Assembly (NCBI GenBank): GCA_945865295.1
Contig: CAMBDE010000022.1
Location: 1 to 32,132, forward strand
Direction of reading: 5' to 3'
DNA length: 32,132 bases
Origin: Chitinophaga pinensis
GTDB taxonomy: Bacteria > Bacteroidota > Bacteroidia > Chitinophagales > Chitinophagaceae
The notes below the pieces were generated by a model. It ran no database searches, was not told the origin of the DNA, and saw only the letters and a program-made list of their open reading frames with translations. The position numbers and the translations under genes are program-made. How positions within the stretch are numbered: position 1 is the first letter of the stretch; every line of letters begins with the position of its first letter. Of the stretch, positions 26,187 through 32,132 are shown piece after piece.

Positions 26187-27125
26187 ATGAAGCAAAATAG
26201 AATGATTTTAGCATTTAGTTTTAGTCTAATTGCCCTTTTTAGTGGTCTTGGGCTAAGCCTACAGGCCCAAACCCCAGCAAAATCATTAAAACGTATTGTT
26301 ATTGACCCAGGTCATGGAGGTACAGATATTGGTTCGAAAGGTAAATATTCTACTGAAGCTGCAGTTTCACTAGCAATAGCCACAAAATTAGAGGAATACA
26401 TTAAGCAAGCGATGCCAGATGTCGAAGTGGTGATGACAAGAACGACCGATATCTACCATTCAGTTGTAGAGAAAGCTAAAATCGCCAATGCTGCCAAGGG
26501 AGATTTATTTGTTTGTATCCATACCAATGCAGCAAGAGGAAAAGCAGTAAGAGAAGTGGTAGGTTACACTAAAAAAACATATACCGTAAAGAAAAAAGGT
26601 AAAAAAAGAAAAGTTACGAGAGATGTACCGATCTATAAAACCACTTATATCCCTAGTACTGCCATAGGTACAGAAACTTATATATACAATGTTGGCAAGT
26701 CTGACCTAAGAAAAGAAGTGGCAAGCGAAATGGTAGATGACGTGGTTGAGCAATTAGACTCCGTGTCTTTGAAACAAATTAAAGAATACGAATCAGAAAT
26801 TGATCCCACTAAAAAAATGATGGCAAGTATCTTAGCACAACAATATTTTCAAAGAGCAGCAAGTTTAGCTTTAACGATCGAAGAAGAATTTAAGGCTTCT
26901 GGAAGGGTAAGTAGAGAGGCAAAACAAAGACCCACCGGTATTTGGGTATTACAAGCAGTTGCCATGCCTGCTGTATTAATTGAGACTGGTTTTATTTCCA
27001 ATCCAGAGGAGGAAGAGTACTTAAATAGTGAATTAGGCCAAAACGAACTCTGCGAAGCCATCACCAAGGCATTACAACGGTATAAGAATTCTTTAGAGAA
27101 TCAGCAGAAAGGAAATTCGAATTAG
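26187..27125 (+). CDS. N-acetylmuramoyl-L-alanine amidase (Amidase_3)
   Basis: Zn-dependent peptidoglycan amidase of 312 residues that cuts between N-acetylmuramic acid and the stem peptide in the periplasm. A signal peptide (about 1-28, ending LSLQAQ) leads into IVIDPGHGGTDIG with zinc ligand H43, a Glu in YSTEAAVSLAIA as the second ligand, H112 in VCIHTNA as the third, and the catalytic E266 in VLIETGFISNPEEE. Between H112 and GTETY there is a Lys/Arg-rich insertion (about 127-158, with KKKGKKRK) that may contact the negatively charged cell wall or mask the active site. It begins a unit with the MCE and OstA-like genes, 46 bases ahead of the MCE gene. Confidence 0.92.
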   Translation: MKQNRMILAFSFSLIALFSGLGLSLQAQTPAKSLKRIVIDPGHGGTDIGSKGKYSTEAAVSLAIATKLEEYIKQAMPDVEVVMTRTTDIYHSVVEKAKIANAAKGDLFVCIHTNAARGKAVREVVGYTKKTYTVKKKGKKRKVTRDVPIYKTTYIPSTAIGTETYIYNVGKSDLRKEVASEMVDDVVEQLDSVSLKQIKEYESEIDPTKKMMASILAQQYFQRAASLALTIEEEFKASGRVSREAKQRPTGIWVLQAVAMPAVLIETGFISNPEEEEYLNSELGQNELCEAITKALQRYKNSLENQQKGNSN

Positions 27126-27171
27126 TCTAATTTTTAGCTAAATTTGTACCGTAATCAAGTAATGGAATGCT

Positions 27172-28176
27172 ATGCGTGTATCAAATGAAACTAAAGTAGG
27201 TGCTTTAACTGTAATTGCAGTCTTCTTTATTATTTTTGGATTCAATTTTCTGAAAGGAAAAACGTTTTTTAAGTCTGGTACTTTTGTATATGCAAAATAT
27301 GCAGATACAAAGGGATTGATTGTGTCTAACCCAGTTTTTGTGAATGGCTTTCAGGTAGGTACAGTTTTTGAAATTGAAAACATAAATGACAATTTATCAG
27401 AATTGGTTGTTTGTATTAAGTTGAATCAATTGTACAAAATTCCAAAGAACTCCATTGCCACGATACAAGAGAATCCTTTAGGAACAAACGCGATCAATAT
27501 CATCCAAGGCAATAGTACCTCCATGATTGTGAGTGGTGATACCATCCAAACTGCCCCTGCTACGAGTTTATTAGGTGACTTAATGAATGAGTTGTCCCCA
27601 GTTGGAGAACAGGTTAAAAACACCATTACCGCTTTAGAGCAAGTATTGGGTAAGGTCAACAAAACATTGGATGATGGGAATAGACAAAATTTTAAAGTGA
27701 TCCTTGAAAATTTGTCAGCGACTACTATTAACTTAAATAAAACGCTTGCATCCATTGAAGGGATGGTGAATCAACAAAATGGTTCTATTGCGAAAACAGC
27801 AGATAATTTAAATGCCTTTACAGCTAATTTGAATCAGAACAATCAAAAGATATCCAATATATTGACGAATTTAGATAGCACCACTAAATCTATTAATGAT
27901 GCTGATTTGTATACAACTATTAAGACCATGCAAACAACCTTAATTGCTTTAAATACAACCATCAATAAATTAAACAATGGCAATGGAACAGCAGCAAAAT
28001 TATTAACTGACCCAGCCATGTATACACAGCTTCAAAGTACCATCAAAAGTGTCAATACCTTGGTAGATGATTTTAAAGTGCACCCTAAACGCTATATCAG
28101 TGTTTCAGTATTCGGCAAAAAGGATAAAAGAACACCTTTGACTAAACCATTATCGGATACTTTGGATCATGAATAA
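27172..28176 (+). CDS. mlaD: MlaD/MCE-domain lipid-transport protein
   Basis: 334-residue protein with a short cytoplasmic start, one membrane helix (about 12-28, TVIAVFFIIFGFNFLKG), one MCE domain (about 38-115, with LIVSNPVFVNGFQVGTV and LGTNAINIIQGN), and a long C-terminal region (about 130-310) rich in Asn, Thr and Lys that is likely helical. MCE proteins form rings that carry phospholipids between the inner and outer membranes. The ABC parts usually needed (MlaE permease, MlaF ATPase) are not beside it, so they must lie elsewhere. It overlaps the OstA-like gene by 8 bases, indicating coupled translation. Confidence 0.87.
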   Translation: MRVSNETKVGALTVIAVFFIIFGFNFLKGKTFFKSGTFVYAKYADTKGLIVSNPVFVNGFQVGTVFEIENINDNLSELVVCIKLNQLYKIPKNSIATIQENPLGTNAINIIQGNSTSMIVSGDTIQTAPATSLLGDLMNELSPVGEQVKNTITALEQVLGKVNKTLDDGNRQNFKVILENLSATTINLNKTLASIEGMVNQQNGSIAKTADNLNAFTANLNQNNQKISNILTNLDSTTKSINDADLYTTIKTMQTTLIALNTTINKLNNGNGTAAKLLTDPAMYTQLQSTIKSVNTLVDDFKVHPKRYISVSVFGKKDKRTPLTKPLSDTLDHE

Positions 28177-29770
28177 ATATGTGCGTTATATCATATTGAG
28201 CTTTGGCATCCTTTTGTCTTTTCATGCCAATAGTCAGGATACCACAACACTAGTCAAGAACAGTGGCAAATTAATTGAGTTTCTGTCTGCTGAATCTTAC
28301 AATATCAAGAAAATAGATAGTCAGGATTTTTTGATCCTTGTTGGACATGTGAAAATTAAACAGGGTAACACTTTGTTATTTGGAGATAGCATTATTGTGA
28401 ATACTACAAAAAATAATTTAGAAGGATTTGGTAAAGTACATATTAATGATGCGGATTCTGTCCATACCTATGCAGATTATTTGATGTACGATGGTAATAC
28501 AAAGAAAGCAAAATTAAGAAAGCATGTAAAATTGACCGATGGTCGTGGTACCTTAACCACTGATTCATTGGATTATGATGTTTCAATTAAAATAGGCGTG
28601 TATAAAAAAGGAGGTAAATTAGTCCGTAATAAAACGATTTTAAAAAGTACAGAAGGTGTTTATTATGGAATCACAAGAGATGTACTTTTTAGAAATAAAG
28701 TTTCTTTAATCGACCCTGATAATAGCATCTTTACAGATACCTTAGAATACAATACCTATACCCAATTAGCCAATTTCATTAGCCCTTCTAAAATTATAAG
28801 TGGTTCAAGGATCATTAAAACAAAGAATGGTAATTACAATTTAGGTACAAGAAAAGGGTATCTGTATGAACGCTCCTCTATTGACGATAGTAGTTATTTT
28901 TTCATTGCAGACGAGATGGCCATTGATGATTCACTTGGACTAGGTGAATTTAGAGGTAATGCATTGTACAAGTCTAAGGATAGTTTAAGTTTTGACTTAT
29001 TGGCAAATAATATAAAAACCAATCGAAAAAAAGATATTTTACTAGCTACAGAATTACCTATCCTAATGATCAAACAACCTAATGATACATTATATGTAAG
29101 TGCTGATACTTTGTATAGTGGTAGATTAAGTGATCTAAAAAGAAAAATGCCAAAAGCACGTGCTAAAGAAGAAGTAATACAGGATTCTAGTTTGAATAAA
29201 TATTTTGAAGCCTTTCATCATGTGAAAATTTATTCCGATTCTTTGCAAGGTGTTGCAGATAGTTTATTTTATAGTCTAGCAGACTCTACCATACGTCTAC
29301 ACAAAGAACCCATAATTTGGGTGAATGAGAACCAAATTACTGGAGACACTATCTATATGCATTTGAATAATAAAAAGGCAGAACAACTAAGAATTTTAAA
29401 CAATGCAATGGCCATTAGTCCTGTTGACAGTACAGATTATTTTAATCAACTAAAAGGCAATTCGATTGTCGTGGATTTTATAGATGGTAAAATACACCAA
29501 ATGCAAACCAAGGGCAGCGCAGAAAATATTTATTTCGCTACAGACTATGAAGAAAAATTTATTGGTGTCAATCATTCCAATGCGCAAATCATTACAATTG
29601 ATTTTAATAATGATGAACCAGTAAAAATTGTTTTTATCAATCAATTGACTGGGAAAATGACTCCTTTGTTTGACCTACCTAAATCGGAGTTAAAACTGAA
29701 CAATTTTAAATGGCTGATTGATCTAAAACCTTTGTCAAAATTTGACATCCTTTCTCCTAGTGGCAACTAA
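28169..29770 (+). CDS. OstA-like (LptA-like) envelope protein
   Basis: 533-residue protein with a signal peptide (about 1-22, ending FHANSQ) and three or more OstA/LptA-type segments, for example FLILVGHVKIKQGNTLLFGDSI (about 53-74), KNNLEGFGKVHINDADSVHTYADYL and FRGNALYKSKDSLSFDLLANNI. These form beta-jellyroll folds that bind lipid A in the LPS bridge. It is larger than E. coli LptA (about 185 residues), which is common in Bacteroidota, where an extra C-terminal part (about 330-533) is present. Function in LPS transit through the periplasm is inferred from the fold and from its place next to MCE and amidase, with lptD divergent nearby. Confidence 0.82.
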   Translation: MNKYVRYIILSFGILLSFHANSQDTTTLVKNSGKLIEFLSAESYNIKKIDSQDFLILVGHVKIKQGNTLLFGDSIIVNTTKNNLEGFGKVHINDADSVHTYADYLMYDGNTKKAKLRKHVKLTDGRGTLTTDSLDYDVSIKIGVYKKGGKLVRNKTILKSTEGVYYGITRDVLFRNKVSLIDPDNSIFTDTLEYNTYTQLANFISPSKIISGSRIIKTKNGNYNLGTRKGYLYERSSIDDSSYFFIADEMAIDDSLGLGEFRGNALYKSKDSLSFDLLANNIKTNRKKDILLATELPILMIKQPNDTLYVSADTLYSGRLSDLKRKMPKARAKEEVIQDSSLNKYFEAFHHVKIYSDSLQGVADSLFYSLADSTIRLHKEPIIWVNENQITGDTIYMHLNNKKAEQLRILNNAMAISPVDSTDYFNQLKGNSIVVDFIDGKIHQMQTKGSAENIYFATDYEEKFIGVNHSNAQIITIDFNNDEPVKIVFINQLTGKMTPLFDLPKSELKLNNFKWLIDLKPLSKFDILSPSGN

Positions 29771-29787
29771 TAAGTTTAGATTTATAA

Positions 29788-30877
29788 TTAAGAAGGATCA
29801 TTTTTTTCAAACATCAAGTAGGCTTTAATAAATCCATCTATTTCACCATCCATCACAGGCCCCACATTCCCAACTTCAAAATCTGTTCGGTGGTCTTTGA
29901 TCATTTTATATGGATGAAATACATAAGAACGAATTTGACTACCCCATTCAATTTTTTTCTTAGTGGCATTGGATGCATTTAGAGCTTCTTGCTTTTTGCG
30001 CATTTCGGCCTCATATAATCTACTCTTTAACATCTTCATTGCAATTTCTCTGTTTTCACCTTGCGTTCTTGATTGCTGACATTCCACAATGATACCAGAA
30101 GCATGTTTTAATCTTACAGCAGTCTCTACTTTATTGACGTTCTGTCCACCCTTTCCACCGCTTCGGTAAAACTCCCATTCAATGTCAGCAGGATTGACTA
30201 TGATTTCGATGGTGTCATCTATTAATGGATATACGTATACAGATGCAAAGCTGGTATGACGTCTTGCGTTGCTATCAAATGGTGAAATTCTAACTAAACG
30301 ATGGACGCCGGATTCTGCTTTTAAAAACCCGTAGGCAAAAGGGCCATCAAATTGTAAGGTAGCCGATTTTATTCCTGCACCATCTCCTTCTTGATAATCT
30401 AAAGAATGGACTGTCCAACCTTGTTTCTCTCCATACATGGTGTACATCCTTAAAAGCATTTCTGCCCAATCCTGACTCTCTGTGCCACCTGCACCTGGAT
30501 TGATTTGTAATATGGCAGGTAATTCGTCTTCGGGTTGATTGAGTGTGCTTTTAAACTCTGCCTCTTCAATTGCAATAAGTGCAATATCATAAGCAGCTTT
30601 TGTTTCTTCTTCTGTGGCATCTCCTGCTTTCCAGAATTCAAAAAGCACCACAAAATCTTCAACACTTGTCTCCACATGTTGATACAAGCCTGTCCAATAT
30701 TCATTTAATTTAATCTCCTTCATCGTGGCGGTTGCACGCTTGTTATCATCCCAAAAACCTGGAGATAAAGAAAGTTGTTTGTCTAAATGTATTTTTTGTA
30801 CCCGGTTCTCAACGTCAAAGAAACCTCCTCAGGACACTCACTTGGTCCTTCATACGCTTAATCTGTTCAATCGTCAT
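29788..30877 (-). CDS. prfB: Peptide chain release factor 2, with programmed +1 frameshift
   Basis: Release factor 2 recognises UGA and UAA stop codons and triggers release of the finished protein. The zero-frame part starts at ATG 30877 (MTIEQIKRMKDQ), reads 20 codons to CTT (30820-30818) and meets TGA (30817-30815). Skipping one base gives GAC and then the rest of the protein, 31 codons before the internal ATG at 30723 and on to the stop at 29788, 362 residues in total (E. coli RF2 has 365). The joined N-terminus continues into VENRVQKIHLDKQLS and SPGFWDDNKRATATM, which are RF2-typical. The codon-recognition SPF is at about 198-200 and the catalytic GGQ at about 243-245. Annotation from 30723 alone would lose the first 51 residues. 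Confidence 0.95.
30815..30829 (-). promoter_or_regulatory. prfB programmed +1 frameshift site
   Basis: AGGAGG (30829-30824), a 3-base spacer TTT, then CTT TGA C. This equals the E. coli prfB signal in order and spacing: an internal Shine-Dalgarno element three bases ahead of a slippery CTT before the in-frame TGA. When RF2 is scarce, ribosomes pause at TGA and slip +1, so RF2 regulates its own level. Confidence 0.95.
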
Positions 30878-30909
30878 ATGAATTCATTTTTTGTTCAATT
30901 AAAAAAGTA

Positions 30910-31250
30910 ACTACAAACCTCATAAGCCGGATTCTGTTTCTAAACTATCATTTATCTAGCCTTAACATTACTGCTAAAGTCTTGCTGCCTACCCTGGGAC
31001 TCGAACGAGTCGTTCTCAAACGTCCCTTTACATGGCATTACAGCACCCAAGGTTTACCCTATAAAACAATTACTTGTCTTATTCGTGAGCTCTTACCTCA
31101 CGTTTTCACCTTTTCCTCTTGCGAGGTAGTTATTTTCTGTGGCACTTTCTCTATCCCATTGCTGAGATGCCGGCTATTGACCGGTGGGTTACCCTATGCT
31201 GTCCGGACTTTCCTTGGCAATTGCTTACCACGATAGTTCGGGATTGTAGT
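30910..31250 (-). ncRNA. rnpB: RNase P RNA (bacterial type A)
   Basis: Catalytic RNA of RNase P, which matures tRNA 5' ends. Core motifs are GGAAAGTCCGGAC (from about 31213 down to 31201) near the 5' part and ACAGAATCCGGCTTA (about 30936-30922) near the 3' end, which together form the P4 region. The ends are set by the P1 helix: 5' ACTACAA (31250-31244) pairs perfectly with 3' TTGTAGT (30916-30910). Length about 341 bases, a usual size. A -7-like TACCTTTG sits just upstream. Protein-like reading frames on both strands here are artefacts of the RNA gene. Confidence 0.93.
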
Positions 31251-31255
31251 CGGGT

Positions 31256-31263
31256 CAAAGGTA
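31256..31263 (-). promoter_or_regulatory. Candidate -7 box of rnpB
   Basis: On the minus strand TACCTTTG fits TAnnTTTG exactly, ending 6 bases before the P1 5' end at 31250. The -33 position lies around the stop of the DUF2027-Smr gene and reads AAG instead of TTG, so the upstream element is weak. Confidence 0.5.
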
Positions 31264-31283
31264 GTAAAATAAAGTGGATGTGC

Positions 31284-32132
31284 TTAATACTCAAAAAAGA
31301 CTTCTGTAGCGCCATATCCGTAGAATTCGGAGTATTGGTTGATAAAGCTTTTCACACCCCTCTTTACTTTTAGTAAATCGTGGACTTCATTTTTAAGCTT
31401 TCCAGATCCAACACCATGAATAATGATCATAGAAGGTAAATGATTTAATTGCGCTAACTCAAACCATTTTTCAAAGGCTTCTAGTTGAAAATGGATGATT
31501 TCTGCATTGGTTAGATGACTATGTCGATCCATCAATTTTTCGATATGAAGATCTACCACAGATCTTGCGGCAGGAATATGTTCTTTAATTTTAGAAGCAT
31601 CGTACACTTTATAACCAGCGTTTCTTAATCGATCAATGGCAATATGGTTGTCTTCTGCTTTGTCTGGATAGGTATTAAACAATAGATAATCCAAGCTCAC
31701 TTTATTGTCCTCTTTTAAGGTTTCAATTTTTTGGAAAATTTGTTTTGGCTTAATTTTTACAAAAGATTCAAAATGATCCGCTTTTTTCTTATGCTGTTCC
31801 ATTAAAGAAAAATCAAATGAAAATTGAGGACTATCATTCACCGTTGCAAATGGAATATCATGAATATAAAAATCGGTAAAAGGCGCGATGGTAGAGGCTA
31901 TAGAAAAGTCTACCTCTCCTTGGGCCGATTGCTCGTAAACAAAATTGTATTCAATTCTTGTTTTATTGGACAAGAAAATTTTAAGGGTCTCTACTATTTC
32001 GTCATTGAAATCGTCTAAACTAAACTTTGGTAATAAATTCAGCCAAACACCAGCATCTTCTTTGCTCGCATTCTTTTGTATTTTTTCTTTAGGAATCTGA
32101 TCCACAAAAAGCTTTAGTGGCGCTTTTTTTTT
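31284..32132 (-). CDS. DUF2027 / Smr-domain protein (5' end outside the window)
   Basis: The reading frame is open to the window edge. The visible part is 282 residues, and the true start lies upstream beyond 32132. An internal GTG at 32105 is not likely to be the start, since in-frame residues KKKAPLKLF precede it. The N-terminal and middle part (about to residue 200 of the visible portion) matches the Bacteroidota DUF2027 family, and the C-terminal part is an Smr domain: ARSVVDLHIEKL and then MIIIHGVGSGKLKNEV, followed by FYGYGATEVFF. Smr domains are nicking or RNA-cleaving endonuclease modules related to the MutS2 tail. Whether the Smr domain is active here is not known. It lies 33 bases before rnpB on the same strand. 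Confidence 0.83.
   Translation of the reverse strand, partial: KKKAPLKLFVDQIPKEKIQKNASKEDAGVWLNLLPKFSLDDFNDEIVETLKIFLSNKTRIEYNFVYEQSAQGEVDFSIASTIAPFTDFYIHDIPFATVNDSPQFSFDFSLMEQHKKKADHFESFVKIKPKQIFQKIETLKEDNKVSLDYLLFNTYPDKAEDNHIAIDRLRNAGYKVYDASKIKEHIPAARSVVDLHIEKLMDRHSHLTNAEIIHFQLEAFEKWFELAQLNHLPSMIIIHGVGSGKLKNEVHDLLKVKRGVKSFINQYSEFYGYGATEVFFEY

Noticed and set aside
30723-30877. prfB as a pseudogene broken by a stop codon
   Set aside because: The in-frame TGA with CTT before it and AGGAGG three bases upstream is the known RF2 recoding signal, and the +1 frame gives a complete family-typical protein.
30982-31373. Plus-strand open frames of 84 codons in the RNase P region
   Set aside because: They cover the rnpB gene on the opposite strand, whose conserved core and P1 pairing explain the sequence. 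No protein family is recognised.
32103-32105. GTG at 32105 as the true start of the DUF2027-Smr gene
   Set aside because: The frame stays open to the window edge and DUF2027 proteins are longer, so the gene is cut by the window.
32124-32132. Run of nine T at the window end as a terminator or assembly artefact
   Set aside because: On the minus strand it reads as three Lys codons in the open DUF2027 frame, and no hairpin is seen.
1-32132. CRISPR arrays, insertion sequences, prophage or defence genes
   Set aside because: No direct repeat array, transposase, integrase or known defence domain was found in any frame. The only candidate mobile trace is the block after tRNA-Arg.

Overview
This window is an AT-rich chromosomal stretch that looks like a member of the Bacteroidota, most likely the Chitinophagaceae or relatives. 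The evidence is the set of gene families: a large S9 peptidase with signal peptide, a YtxJ bacilliredoxin, CvfB, DUF1835/DUF3658, DUF2027-Smr, an OstA-like protein and a Bacteroidota-type LptD. It is supported by several promoters that fit the Bacteroidota -33 TTG / -7 TAnnTTTG pattern and by the near absence of strong Shine-Dalgarno sequences. The one obvious AGGAGG is the frameshift stimulator inside prfB. No phage, transposon, CRISPR array or defence island is visible. This is mainly housekeeping sequence.

Layout. (1) 50-1521 (+): a 2-oxo acid dehydrogenase E2 subunit, ended by a bidirectional terminator. (2) 1604-6852 (-): S9 peptidase, EamA transporter, polyprenol-phosphate mannosyltransferase-like enzyme and a DEDDh exonuclease. 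(3) 6959-7285 (+): YtxJ. (4) 7269-15044 (-): a long co-directional run of parE, a DUF1835/DUF3658 protein, a small cupin, parC, cvfB and thiolase, read from a well-formed promoter at 15088-15117. (5) 15143-16893 (+): a Cys-cluster protein and a NamZ/DUF1343 protein. (6) 16913-19751 (-): an RlmL-like RNA methyltransferase, tRNA-Val(TAC), a YciI-like small protein and a secreted beta-propeller protein. (7) 19785-20674 (+): tcdA and tRNA-Arg(TCT), followed by a terminator and about 230 bases of unexplained sequence. (8) 20937-22094 (-): a secreted protein of unknown function. (9) 22139-29770: an envelope block, with ung and plsC (+), an LptD-like protein (-), then amidase, MlaD/MCE and OstA-like genes (+) read divergently from lptD. 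(10) 29788-32132 (-): DUF2027-Smr gene (cut by the window edge), RNase P RNA and prfB.

How they work together. Region 9 groups outer-membrane assembly (LptD-like, OstA/LptA-like), lipid transport (MCE), peptidoglycan splitting (amidase) and phospholipid synthesis (PlsC). Region 4 puts both topoisomerase IV subunits in one transcription unit with two small genes of unknown role. Several RNA and translation genes are scattered through the window: rnpB, prfB, tcdA, two tRNAs and the 23S-type methyltransferase.

The most solid special features are the prfB programmed +1 frameshift (CTT-TGA-C after AGGAGG) and the RNase P RNA placed only about 32 bases upstream of the prfB start. I did not find a convincing new multi-gene system. 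The best leads for novelty are the unknown secreted protein at 20937-22094, the odd non-coding block after tRNA-Arg, and the DUF1835 and cupin genes inside the topoisomerase IV operon.
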